Below, piece after piece: positions 1 through 12,582 of a stretch of DNA of 64,000 nucleotides. Each line of letters opens with the position of its first letter. The first letter of the stretch is position 1. Position numbers and translations under genes: made by a program. The notes under the pieces are model-generated. The model did no database searches. It worked only from the letters and a program-made list of their open reading frames with translations, and had not been told where the DNA came from. The DNA comes from Apostichopus japonicus (Eukaryota; Echinodermata; Holothuroidea; Aspidochirotida; Stichopodidae). The stretch is from positions 23,565,668 to 23,629,667 of the forward strand of contig NC_092569.1 of NCBI RefSeq assembly GCF_037975245.1, written 5' to 3'.

Positions 1-204
1 GACGAAACGAGCCATTGGTAGTATCCATGGAAAACAAATGTATCATCTTCGAGGATTGAAACCTCTCAAGAAAACTTTAATTAGGAGATTAAATGTTCAA
101 ATATGAGTGTCAGATTTAAAAAAAATAATAGTATTCTTTTATCTTCAGACACATTGCTGAATATTCCTTTATTTGAAATAATTTCCTAAACTGATCATGT
201 TTTT
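1..204. other. left flank, no gene seen
   Basis: AT-rich DNA beyond the poly-A end of the minus-strand LINE. No open frame or repeat boundary that I can support. Confidence 0.4.
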
Positions 205-297
205 CAATTGTTTTTTTTTCTTCTTTTCATTGTATTTATTTACAATACCGTAACAGATAATACAAAAGAATCAGCAAAAAGACTTACATAAAAAAGC

Positions 298-3200
298 TTA
301 CATAAAGAAATCATAAGAGTCGTTAAGGTTACACAAATTGTTGTTTTGCTTAGAAATGAAATAGTGAAGGTCAAGTCGAAAGCGAAACTTAAAATAAAAT
401 TCGTGCGTATCTGGGATTTTGTTATTCAACCTACAAGTGTAAATATATTTTTAGCATGCAAAATTAAAAAGTTCACAGCATTAGCCATATCATCAAAATC
501 ACCAAAACAAATATTGGTTAAGTTCAAAGTATAATTAATTTTAATGCAATTTGAATTCACTGCCTCCAGAAGCACTCAACGTGACTACAATTATGTAACA
601 AATGTATTAGTGTTTTCATCGGCATTCTTGCAAAATGAAGAGAGTGGAGAATTGACCATTTTCAGTTTATAAAGCAAGCTATTTATGCCTTAAATACGAT
701 GTAGGAAACGCAATTGTAAATATGATACTTTGGGGTCATTCACAGCCGTATACGGAAGCCTAAAAATCTTATTCCAATCTATTTCAATGGAAAATTTATA
801 GCTTGCCATTTCATACAAGACGACGGGGGCGTGCAGAGACCGGTAGTTAGCTTCCCTATTATAAACATTTGTGGTTATTTTATGTGTGCGAATGCACATA
901 TAAAAGTTATTTTCACTCATTGGGAGCAAATAAGAATCATGGTACCCCCTCCCATGACCAGGAATGGCGTGAACAATCCCAAAGTATGAAGTAAAAGGAA
1001 AATTTCTTATATTTATTTTCGCTTGAAACGTGTTACATGGAATTACCGAGCCATCGTTTTAATGACATCTTTCAAATGAATTTGTCTGTGATTTAAAAGA
1101 TTATAATGGAAATCACTTCCTTGTTAACCAATATATGAATGTTGTTTAAAATGATTTCATTGCCGTAATTACTATCTGGATGATAAAAATTAAACTCAGC
1201 CCAAGCCTCACACACTTCTCTGCAAAAAAAAGAAATACGTGAAACTGCCTCCTTATTGAAATAAAATTTGAAAAGAAAAGCACCACCGAACTGTTTTAGG
1301 TACAAATTAACAAATATTTTCCAGTTTCCTATTTGTTCCTATTTGTGGGTGGGGGGGGGGGCTAAATACCGTTTTACCCAGCTACATGGAGTTTAGATTT
1401 TTAATGAAAGATTCAATATCTGTTATATCAAAGCCACCATTAACTTTCTTATTAATAAGGGTGCTACGTTTCATCTAATAAGGTTTATTGTTCCAAATAA
1501 AAGTATACACAATTATATTAACCTCTTAAATGAAACTAAGAGGAGGATAAGGTAGAACACTAAAAAGAAAAACAAGTTGCGAAATGGCCAAACTCTTAAT
1601 TACAGTTATTTTACCAGTTGTCATGTTTTGACAACATTCCAAGTAAATGTTTTAGCCTGGATAATTTGGGAAGATAATTCAACGAAAAGAAATCTTCGTT
1701 GTTTGTAGTAAATGTGACATCAACATATTTCACGGGACCAGGATTAACATTAAAACCATACTCAAGAAAATAACGGGGAAACCTTGAAACCAAAGCACCC
1801 AATGCAAAAAGAATGATTTGCTCAACTTAACTTTTAAACCCGAAGCGACAGACAAATTATTAAGAATGTTAACAACCTCTACAAGAGAAGCGCGAGAACC
1901 ATCGAAAAATAAAACAGTATCATCGGCATATTGTAAAATTCTAATTTCAGAGTTATTAATATAGATATGCCTTTGATAGGACAGCTGGTTTTAACCATGA
2001 ACGTGAGAAATTCTGAACATAAAATAAAGAGGTAAGGACTGAGTAAACAACCTGTCTTACACCTCGAGAAATACTAAAATACTGAGAGAGATGACCATTG
2101 TTAATAACACAAGATGTAACGTTCCCACAATAGGTTCTAACCCACCTAATACATTTTGGACCAAAATTGAAGAATTTTAAACTTTGATAAAGAAACTCCC
2201 ATGTCCAAACAATCAAAAGCCTTTTCCAAATCTAGAAAAAGAAGAGTACCTGAAATATTGTTAGAATAACAATGATCAATGAGGTATAAAACTAGTCTAA
2301 TGTTCTCACCAATGAAACGTCCCTTTAAGAATCCAGTTTGCTCCTCACTAATAATGTAATTTAAAATACGCTTCATGCGGGTTGCCAGAAATTTTGCATC
2401 GATCTTGTAGTCAGTATTTAAAATTGCTATAGGCCTCCAATTTTCAAAAATTGTAAATCTTTTGAAGGCTTTGGAATAAAAGAGATTATTGCCCTGTCCT
2501 GTTCATCGGCTAAGTGTGTATACAACTGAAAACAAAATTAAGAGAATTAACAACAAAATCACCTAAAATATCCCAAAAATGTACATAAAATTCAACTGAT
2601 AATCCATCAGAACCAGGGGTTTTATTCTTTTGCATGGACCCAATAGCCTCTTTACATTCATTGATGGTAAAAAGACCCTCGCACAAACAACTCTAATCAT
2701 CGGTAAGACTGTTGTGATCAATACAAACATCATCAAAATACGAGACAGGAGAAATATTAGGACACTTAGTTTAAAGTTTACGATAAAAGCTAACAGCTTC
2801 ACTTTAAATATCCTGACAATTTGAAACAATACGACCATCTTCATTGTAAAGCTCTAATAGGTTATTATTTACCATGTTGTCACGTTCAAGATTAAGATAA
2901 TACTTTGAATTTTTAGCACCATATTCACACCATCTAGCACTAGAACAAATAACCATACCCTGAAATTTATAATCATATAAAATATCTTAATTGTTTCGCA
3001 GATCTGCTAGAGTCATATTTAAACGTTCAGATGGACATATAGTGATTAAATTTTCAAACCTGGCAATCTCATTTACGAGATAGTATTCATACCTGTTACG
3101 CTCTTTCGCACGAATGGAAAAATAACGCATACTAAAAGAACGGATGTTCACCTTAACAGCTTCCCAGAGAAGGGAATCATTCAAATAGGATATGAAGTAG

Positions 3201-4009
3201 TTTTGTTAATAATATCAATAATAGAATTAAAATGGCACAAATCTGCTAAAAGTGAAACATTTAACTTCCAGTAGCCACGGCCCCTTGGCTCGATTTTACA
3301 ATTAATAGTAAGAGTAACGCTAGAATGGTCGGACCTAAAAATAGAAACAATGTCAGCTGCACTCACAGATTGAACAATGTGTCGAGAACACCAAAATAAA
3401 TCGAGTCGACAGTGAATAGAATTATCAACAGAAGAATGCTAGTTGAAAAGACGGGCGTTAGGATTACGATCACGCCAAACATCAACAAGATCATGATTTT
3501 CTGCTATCTGAAGCATAGTTTGACGGGCATTAAAATGAGTTCTTTGCAACCCTCCAAATTTATCATGAGTTAAATTACCTACCAAATTAAAATCACCGCC
3601 CAAATAATCGATGTACAATCAAATGCTGTCGAATGTTGTGCAATATTACTAACTTAAAATGGGTCATCCTTGTTTGGAACATAAACATTAATTACAGAAT
3701 AAATCTGATCGTAAACATTTAAATCAATTATAATATACCTTCCATTTTCATCGACCCTAGTTCTTATAATAATAATATTGAGTTTCGGGTTGAAAAATAA
3801 ACCAACACCTCTACTGTTATTATCCCCATGGGAAAGATAAAGATTACCACCCCATTCTTTTGACCAAGAGTTAACATCACAAGGGACAGAGTGACTCTCT
3901 TGTGGTAAAATAACGTCAAAACGACGTAAATAAATAAATAACTTTTTTTTCTATCCATATAGTTACGTAACCTACGAGCATTAAACGAAACCAATTTTAC
4001 TTCAACCAT
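298..4009 (-). pseudogene. LINE ORF2 (endonuclease + reverse transcriptase), many lesions
   Basis: Endonuclease: the N-terminus reads KLVSFNARRLRNYMDRKK (from 4009). A WGGNLYLSHG-like stretch follows at about 3860, and the conserved SDHSSV motif lies at about 3310-3340. Reverse transcriptase: QTGFLKGRFIGENIR and LFLDLEKAFD (2230-2345), then FGPKCIRWVRTY (about 2130-2170). The catalytic box reads LQYADDTVLF (about 1905-1937). The C-terminal region has FCREVCEAWAEFNFY (about 1180-1225) and WNKIFRLPYTAVNDPK (about 735-785). Stops and frameshifts lie between these blocks. The last conserved frame ends at a TAA (complement of 298-300). Such proteins nick DNA and reverse-transcribe their own RNA; this copy cannot. 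Confidence 0.8.
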
Positions 4010-4301
4010 TATGTACGTCTACTTATAAGATAAAGTTAAACTAATTTTGCTGGCCACAAAAATTATAAAGTTACGACAGATACAGCGGTATAAAGCAAAG
4101 AGAAAAAGAAGAGTTCTAAACCCCAAACAGCCATCAGATCTGACCTTGAGATAAAGGCTGGCTTGGAGCAGGGGCGGGTCAACGTCGAAAAACAGCAGAG
4201 TACTGAGATTACCAGGAAGATACATCGGGCCCATAGTGCTGGAGAAAACTAGACAACTACATCCTGGCAATTAGGAGAAGTTAAATGGTTTACCATTTTG
4301 A

Positions 4302-5013
4302 TCACGCTATTGTCCTAACAAGAAATCGAAGTTTAATGCCTTCCGAGTATAATTGCGAAACACGATCACTCCATTTCCGCTTCTCCAGTATATCAGCATG
4401 GGTGAGATCGTCGGTGATAAAATAATCCATATCGATGAGCGAGGTTCTCTGCTTCCGTAGAATAGTAAGTTTATCTTGGAATGTGGTAAGTCGCACCAAA
4501 ATATATCTAGGTCGTTGCTGGTTTAGGACGGGAAGCACCATCACGATGAGCTCTAAGAACTTCAGCATCTTGAAGGCCGGCAGTACGAAATACTCCCTTA
4601 TTAGAAATAGCAACACAATCCTCAACCTCAGAATATGGATAGCCAACTATGCGAAGATTACACTTTCGAGAAAAGCGCTCTTGTTTATTCACAGCTACCA
4701 ATAAGTTTTCGTTAGCTTTCTCAAAATCGCAAACTTTAGTTTCCAAGGCAGTGATATGTCGTTGAGTTTCTGCATCTTTTGTCTCGAGCACTTCAACCCG
4801 GGTGCTAAGCAAAGCCAAAGCTCTGTTGAATTCCCGATCAATACGATTCAGGTCATCTTTAATACGATGCATGGATTCCCGAATAGACTTGCCCAAGTCG
4901 TCTATCTGCTCCTGGTTATGGTCATCGTCTGAGGAGTTGTATAGGCTATCTCGCCTAACAAAATCTAACGTACGTTGTGAAGGCGTTGTCTGCTGATTCT
5001 TATTTTTAGCCAT
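4302..5013 (-). pseudogene. LINE ORF1 (L1 ORF1p-like RNA-binding protein), frameshifted
   Basis: It starts at an ATG (complement of 5011-5013). The first 168 codons give a charged, heptad-like coiled coil (about residues 35-115), then a piece reading RKCNLRIVGYPY, which resembles the RRM start of L1 ORF1p (Transposase_22 family). That frame stops at 4507. From about 4520 the similarity continues in another frame with RPRYILVRLTTFQDKLTILR and a C-terminal domain down to about 4302, so one frameshift splits the gene. By family, the product coats LINE RNA as a trimer. The 4010-4301 stretch is the inter-ORF spacer. Confidence 0.75.
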
Positions 5014-5200
5014 TTTAGTTGCTCTTCAAGTACGGGAGGAGGGACTCATGATGACAAACAATTGAGAATAGTGATTATGATTATTTACTTACTCTCATAT
5101 GAGTAGTAAGTTAATGTCCCGATGTAGTTAATAAGGATGAATTCTGTGGAGCCCAAATAACGTGGAGAACTCTACTACACCGCCATATTGCATAATGAAT

Positions 5201-6129
5201 ATGAATAAACAAAATGAACAGGATCATATATGTGTATGTAGTTGGGTCATTGAGTTTATATTCCTAAAGAAGAGAAGCGTAACCAGCGGGAAAAGTAGGC
5301 TGGACATCCACCCCCCCTAGTCAAATGTATCCCCCCCCCAATGAAAAATGTGGGAAAGAAAAATATTGGACGCACATGACAAAATGCATTTAAAGGCTCA
5401 GTTAAACCAGTTCGCGGTTGACGTTCATCCTTAATTGACGGGAATTCTCAAATTTTATACCAGCCAATTGCGTCTAATGTAAAATATTATCCTATCATGT
5501 TGCTTTCTGTTATCGCTACGAGGTCCCCATCCCCCATTCGAAGCCCCCATCCCTGTCAAACATGCTACCAAACGAGATAACCTGCTACCATGCTTGTTAT
5601 ATTAAGTGTATGTTTATAACTTTTTGTCCATCGTTAGTTATATTGACCGTCCGTCACTCCGAACTAAGTCTTGTTACTTGGAAGCTGCAGCATGATATAT
5701 TACGTAATTCGTAGACAATGAGGTCTTTAATGTTGAAGAAATATTCCAAACCAAAGGGAAAACTTCATATAAAACAATTAAAAGTACTAAAAACTGAACC
5801 AAATTGTCAAAACCCCATCTCTGTTTGACCTTTTTTAATTGATCCAAATTCTAAATTTGTTTCGGTGAATAAAACATTTTACTGAAAAAATTAACCATCC
5901 AATAAAAAATACACATGCATTTGTAGACAAAGTCCGAGAGATTCTCCAAGTACTGTAAATAGTACAGGAACAGAGCACACAGGGTTATCAGCTAAGAGTG
6001 TAGTGAGTTTATCCAAATGCGTTGCCAGGGGGCCAATGGGGCAGTCGCTCCGCACTCCCCCCCCCCCCAAGAAAAATCTTTGAGACACTCACACACGCAT
6101 ATGGCAAGCCAAGTGGGACAAACTCCGCA
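5201..6129. other. intergenic, no gene seen
   Basis: About 0.9 kb with homopolymer C tracts (about 5311-5339 and 6056-6068). No supported coding frame; the minus-strand frame at 5891-6088 crosses a C tract and resembles nothing I know. Confidence 0.4.
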
Positions 6130-6366
6130 TAATATATCCGCGTATTAATTCGAATTTGGATATATAATCATATAAATTCGTATTTTATAACACGTATTAA
6201 ATCATGTTGTTGTCAACAACTCATTTATTGCCCTGGAGAGGCTGCTTTGTGATAACTCTCGAAACACGTTTGTGAAAGCTATAAGACATGCCAGTTATTG
6301 TCTGATTTAATACGCGTTTATATTCGAATTACTACGCGTATATATTCGTATTAATATGTTTTATGG
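6130..6366. repeat. imperfect inverted repeat (fold-back, MITE-like)
   Basis: The left arm (about 6130-6204) and right arm (about 6303-6366) are complementary. The inner ends match best: ACACGTATTAAATCA at 6190-6204 against TGATTTAATACGCGT at 6303-6317. Both arms repeat short blocks around TATTCGTATTA, TTCGAATT and ACGCGTA. The spacer is about 98 bp and not AT-rich. No transposase; target-site duplication not resolved. Confidence 0.6.
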
Positions 6367-7918
6367 ATGTTCACGTCAGATGCTAGATCATCAAATGACA
6401 GCTGCCCTTTATTTAATTTTGCTGATGATACTACATAATTAATTACAAAGTTTGATTACAAAGGATGACGATAATGCTTATGTAGTTTAAATAAATCGTT
6501 TTTTTTTATCGTGAAGAAGAAAAATTAAATGGTAATTGATTTTAAGAAAGTCATAATCTAACCCACGGATTATCAGCTTGCTTGGCACGACCACATTGAT
6601 TATTTGGTTCAAAGGATCAACCTGAGATTGCATTGCCTCCGTAAGTTAAAGCAATTTAATATCAATACTCGAGTTCTTTCTAGTTTTTGTTCTATAATCC
6701 CGTGATTTGCAGTGTGTGGCTGTATTGTATTGAGGTGGAAATGCTGACGGTACAGATAAATAAAACGTATTGATTTCATTATTAGACAAGCTATAGCCGT
6801 ACGTTAGGAGATAATCAGCTTACTCATCATTTCTCATCATTTCAACGTTATCTTGAGGCTAGGCTTAACACCGTACTTGACGATAACAACCACCCCACAT
6901 AAGTGTAGATCTTAATAGTGCAATAATCCCTCGTTGTGCGAGGTTGAGACTACCATATGCTCTTACAAATCAACACAAATCATCATTTATACCTCGTTGT
7001 ATTAAACTTTATAACAATCTATTTAATCGCTAGGTTTCTGGTATTTTACTATTTTACTATTTTACTTTCCTACTTAAACTTCGTTGTCTCTTCCTCCTAG
7101 CACAATTATATATTATTACTCTCTTGCTTTTTCCTTCTTTTTTTGCATTATTAGGGCCTATGTATTTATCATGTTTTTATTGCGAGCACGCGATTGCCCT
7201 TTGGGGATACATACAGTTGAACTTGAATCTGTTATGGAAGCAATGTTTACTTTGTGATGTTATATAACACACATACGTCGAGCTGCAGGTTCAAGCATAA
7301 ATTGGTTCGAATATATCACAGGTGCAGTAAAAATGTCCACAGCATGGGTAACATAAAGTAAAGTATATGCATCAACGGAGTTTTTCGTGAAAGTAGTACA
7401 TGCAGTTAATACAGCCGAAAAGTGTATACTAATTAGTCACAAATTATTTCTCGTCAAAGGCCATCTCTTGCTCTAGTGACAAAAATTGTTGTCCGAAGAA
7501 TCGAATTCAGATCCTTTCTTTCGGATAACTTACAATCGGAGACTCCCGTATGTCTCATTTTGCAGTTTGCATTTTTTCAGCCAACTGCCCGCTGCGGATA
7601 ACATCAAACTGTATCATGCCAACTTCAACCCGTAACAACGATAGCTTAGAGAGCAATGCATTTACTTCACAAACCTTTAACTTCGATAACCTTGATATCA
7701 TTATTTATTGCTCGATTGGCATTCCATAAATTTAGCGTGCAATTCAGGTAAGCACGTATACGTAGGCGGGATATCATCCTGACACGTAACGATGGGCGTT
7801 GCTCAATGGTATGAAGGACTCAACATTTATCAGATGCCAAATCATGGAGTTTGGTTCCCTTTGCTGTCACTTTTAAATGACTTAAATGACATGTTATATG
7901 TTACCAAAGAAAACTGAC
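6367..7918. other. intergenic, no gene seen
   Basis: About 1.5 kb of AT-rich sequence without a supported open frame, splice-framed exon or clear repeat boundary. Confidence 0.4.
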
Positions 7919-8356
7919 AGGTACGGAAGCGTATAAAAGACATGTAAATTGGCGTTTAGATGCAACGACTCGTCAACACGACAAGAAGTTGAAAATTCAC
8001 GTTTTGACGACATATTCTAAATTGTCAAAATGTCGAAAATCTGTTAATTTAAATGTTGTCGAGAAGCATCTTATCGTCATGATGACAAAGTGAGAAAATT
8101 CACGTTTTTGACGAGATCATACCAAATCGTTAAAATGTAAAAAATCTGAAAAATTATATATGTTTTGTCGGGATGAATCTGGCCAAAACGTAAATTTTCC
8201 ATTTTTTTTATCATCCAGAAGAGTTCATACCTCTCGACAAAACGTCAACGTTCGGGGTTTTTTTTGACGAATTGTTACATATTTCATCAAAACGTCACTC
8301 AGCATGTTCAGAGCCGTGTACGGCTCATGGCATGGTTCTTATACGCTTCCGTACCT
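7919..8356. mobile_element. non-autonomous DNA element (MITE) with perfect 18-bp TIRs
   Basis: The left end AGGTACGGAAGCGTATAA (7919-7936) is exactly inverted at 8339-8356. Just inside the ends, CATG recurs symmetrically. The 438-bp interior is noncoding and built from degenerate repeats of an 'AATTCACGTTTTGACGA' unit (about 8014 and 8096) and related ACGTTTTGTC/GACAAAACGT blocks in both orientations. An open frame across the right end (8264-8497) is not credible as a gene. Superfamily unknown; target-site duplication not obvious. Confidence 0.75.
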
Positions 8357-11300
8357 CATAGATATCTTTGTAACATGCACATGTGTAGTGGGGAGAAAAA
8401 GAAAGGACAATCTACGGAGAAACGTAACGGCAGGTTGTACAGTCTGACAGTATACAACAGAAAAATGATCGAAAATGTGGTGTTTTTTTTTTTTTAAATT
8501 GCAATGACAACATAACCAAACACTACATCAACTCTTTCTCTCGGTTTCCAGAGATAGCGAGGGGTAACATTCTATTCCTTTATAAAAACATATATGGCCC
8601 CGGGATCGTTAAAAGCCCATGCTGAAGGGGGGGGGGTGGGGTGGTCCAAATTAATTCTGAGGCATATTTAAACTACAAAAAAAGTTTATAATAAGATAAT
8701 AAGGTATACATGGTGTTGAAAAAACACTGTGCTTAAAATAATTCATACGTACATGGATTTGAGAAGGGTACTAGGGGAATGTGCACTCACTCACTGGATC
8801 CAAGCCCGTAGTTGCTCATTATGAAGCATAGCAAATGAACAGTTTCTCAGTAAACATATGCGTTCGTTCGTCCGTCCTTCTGTTCGAACGTCCGTTCGTT
8901 CGTTCATCTCTCGATTTTAGTATATACACTTAGAGGTTGTATGTTGTAGTAACATCGGGTAACCTACTCACTAAGTGAGGGCTCCCTTTCCCATGGACCG
9001 AAATGTGACATCATGCTGTAACATTCCTTGCTGTACAAAACGGAGCGAGTGTAACTTTTTCTCTTAAATTGATTCTGTGGTGTAACGTTACTGAGTAAAA
9101 AGAAAGGCAACTATTCTTTACAAACAAAAAACAAACAAACAAAAAACAGCCCATTATGCAAGACATACAGAACAATGAGAGTACGTTATCCGTCGTCGCT
9201 TTTGATCATGATGCACAAGATCTAAACCAAACTTTGTACCGGCCGGTGATGAACGTAAACTATGAGGAAACAGAGATTTCAAGCGCCGTACCCATTTCTC
9301 TCCGGTATCACTGTGCACAAGAAATTGGGTTTTAACATGCATGCCTGGCGAGAGGATGGTGGTACTCAATGTAAGATTTGGGGATCGGGAGACTATGAAG
9401 GGGCCCGGTAAAACATTGGGTGAAGAAAAATATATTCCCCTTTTCAAATATGCTATGAAGTTAAAAGGGGGGTCAGGTGGCATTATATGTTTCTATGGGC
9501 CCGCGATCTGACTTCCAACCCCCTGACCATCAAGTTTACACTTAAAAAACTTAGGATGTGCTAAAAATGTTTTCCATCTATATCACTGTCACTAAATTTT
9601 ATACTGCGCGATGTTTACATTCTTCCTGAATGAACTGTCTGAGTCCGTCGCTACATTTGAAAGTGGTGGCGGTATCTATAAAGAGTCGCGACAAACTGTA
9701 TTCATATCCAACAAACCCAAGATATATCCTATACGGTACCGTACAGTGCACTGACTCACAGTTACAGTCTCTGCGTAACATCTTCATCAGAGACGGCGGA
9801 AAAGGGGTAGGGATGTGGTAGGGGATGAATTTAGCCACCGCACCTTTGTCATTTGTATTTCTAAAAATCAATATTGTAGTTGAAATTTTCAAGAAAAAAC
9901 CAAAAACATCGAACGTTGAAGAATGTAGACGAAAGTTTGAAATAAAGTAGTCTCCATTCTGAGATAAGCTCTGGCAAAATAATAGTTTCTTTTTGTATGT
10001 AATCAAGCAAAAAGTCGTAAAACCTGACAAATATTGAACCATTTTGAAAAGCAAAGCCAGAAATTTCGGTTTGTTACAGGTTGAACTTTCCAGAAGAGAG
10101 TCAAGTGAGATTAAGAATAAATAGTAGAAATTTAGAGATAAAATGTAGAAGTTTCCATGTTTCCATCTGAGCTACCGTAGCATAAACAAAAGAAAAATTC
10201 GTCTGGCAAAGATATCGAAACTGACCACCGGTTACATTTTCCCTACAACCGCCCCCACATCCTTACCCCCACCACAGCACTTTTCGATAGCTTTCTACTT
10301 ACCCCCCCCCCCCCCAATTTAGTTGTTGCTCCAGTTATCTTCTGACTTGTGCGAGAATATTGGTCTCACCACTTCCACCCCTCCGCTTGCCCTTCCCGCT
10401 CCACCGTCCAGGGTTAAGGTCATATGGCTACATTGTTCATGTTAGGGGACTGAAAATGAACATTTACTAGTCACCTCGTAGAGTCCCCACTTAACACCCG
10501 TTTACATTAACTTTTCATTTTTCGTTACAAAATTGAGAACATTTCCTTAGGGAAATTCCAACATTCTTGGTGCAATTAGGCTGGAATCAAGTACAGGGGT
10601 TACCCGGTATATATTAAAGGATCAATCTGGAAGCTTTCCAGAGGCCTTTCCAGTTGTCATCATTCTGGTCATGAAATTTCCTTCACTCGTATTTCCAAGA
10701 CAATTTGATGAAAATCAATTGTATTGCAATTGTGAATAACCCTATACACTTCCCGTGTAAAGGTGCTGATTGTCAAATACAAATGTAGTACATCATGGGT
10801 AACATAAACTCCATAGGCAATGAAAACATGTTAGACAGCATCACCGGACGCGGAAGGACATTGTTGCTGTGAAAAGAATAAACCGCATTTGAGTGATATT
10901 CTGCTGTTACCAGCTTTAATATGACTCACTACAACGCTTCTAAATAGATACACATATATACAATGCAGCTCCGCAGTCCATTTCAGAAATGCAGCTCTTC
11001 GAATCAACCAACACATGTGATAAAATATGGTCTATAAAATATTGTCTCGGAAATATGGTAAACAACCAAACCAAGGGGCACAGTTTCTCGTCATGTCAGG
11101 TGAGATCGCAGGTCACATTCCGTAAGTTTCGTCACCATGCTAACACACAAGTGGTTGTGTAACTGCCAACCGTTGAACTACAGTGATTGATGATTTCATA
11201 CGTAGTTCCTCGTAGCAATTTCCCGTGTAGTAGTGGTAGGCCTACTTGGCAGGAACAGAAATGACTCTTCGAGTGACTAACATACATCAGAGAGCGAGAT

Positions 11301-12582
11301 CAAAGGTCGATACCGAGAGAGCTGTTGTTAACCGTTGTGGAGCCAAAACGCTATTGTTGAAGAAGGCCAGAATATTCTATTCGACTATCCAGTTCCATAT
11401 CTGTGCTGTGAACCTACTAACTGTGGCAGAGGTTTTCATCGGTGTGTAATAAACTCGCAATTAAGAAACAACACAGGCATATAGCCAACAGGCACAATGA
11501 TCATTTTTTCGAGAATCTTCCTAGAAATAGGTTACTGACTTGAAAAACTGAAGAAGCGGATATACCTGGCTGATGACTAGGGCAAAAGGAAGAAGCCCAG
11601 AATTATCCAAGCACGTGTATTGTTTGTGATTTGTTGTGGTACGCTATGGGCTAACGTGTCTACTGGATGTCATACAGGATGCAGCCATATACAGTAATGT
11701 ATTCAATCAACACAAATCTCGTTCTTCGCGTCTTTACAGTGGGTTGATATTTAAAGTTACTAAATGGAAGTATACTATTCATGTATGTTGTAGCAGTGAA
11801 CCGGTTATGAGTTACAATGGTGTTTAACATGTAATACCATAATCATGTAAGGAGTTGTTTGAAATTATTCTCGGAATAAACTACAGTTTGGTTTAGCTGT
11901 AATCATCAACTCAGTATTTGGAGCAAACCGTGACAGAATATTTCACTGCTATCACCACGCAGTTTAATGGAATGTATTGGCCATAAACGCACTGACTGGA
12001 CCGCTACTAGTAAATTCACGAGCGTCATAGATTCAAATTCCTCCGTCCGTGTTGCAACTATACAGAGTATTAACCTACAAGAAATCAGTTCATTGGAGGC
12101 AAACAACGGAACTTTGGAATCATTAGACTACCACTGTTTACTTATCATTGTATAACGTGTCCGGTTAGTGCCAAATGAAGCATAATTGTTTACTTAAGTT
12201 TTTGGACTTTGAGAGGCACACTGCTTTGCTTTTATATATATCTACTGATGTAACTTCCTAGAAATTGTGTGACCTATTGTTACTTATGCACAGAAGTTAT
12301 TGTTCCGTGCAGTACGTGTAGGTGTATCCAGTATCGTCTGCCGTCTTTCTGTTCGAATTGTGGATTATTACATCAACTTATTTCGTCAATTTTGGATGCT
12401 GTTGTTTAACTTGTTTGAATGATTTCACGTTTTAAAGATACACATTTCCCAAGTTGCAAGCTCAAACGAAAACTGGGAGGTTATAGTTAATTAGTGGTAA
12501 CGATAACGATATAAAGCATACTATACGCATCATCTTTCAGTGTATCAAAGTGGATGTATAGTACAGTGTTTTTCTTATAAAT
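8357..12582. other. intergenic region upstream of the TLR, no gene seen
   Basis: A 4.2-kb gap. It contains a GTTC/GTCC simple repeat (8864-8911), an AAAC-rich tract (9120-9146) and C-rich runs (about 10300-10316). Frames at 9154-9483 (-), 9599-10054 (-) and 11246-11449 (+) show no recognisable domain. The last part must hold the TLR promoter and 5' leader, but I could not pick a TATA box with confidence. Confidence 0.4.

Larger units (their letters stand above)
205..5200 (-). mobile_element. degraded, nearly full-length LINE retrotransposon (L1/Tx1-like)
   Basis: Reading the minus strand, the order is a short 5' leader (about 5200-5014), an ORF1 with a coiled coil, an ORF2 with endonuclease, reverse transcriptase and a C-terminal region, then AATAAA (complement of 235-240) and an A-rich tail (complement of about 206-230). 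This is the full layout of an L1/Tx1-group LINE of roughly 5 kb. Both ORFs are broken by stops and frameshifts, so the copy is dead. A run of G's (about 1347-1358) interrupts ORF2 near its 3' end, but coding similarity resumes beyond it. I could not identify target-site duplications. The clade is assigned from memory of motifs, not from a tree. Confidence 0.85.

Noticed and set aside
9154-10054. Two minus-strand frames of 109 and 151 aa
   Set aside because: No domain, no signal peptide, low-complexity composition, and no splice or promoter support.
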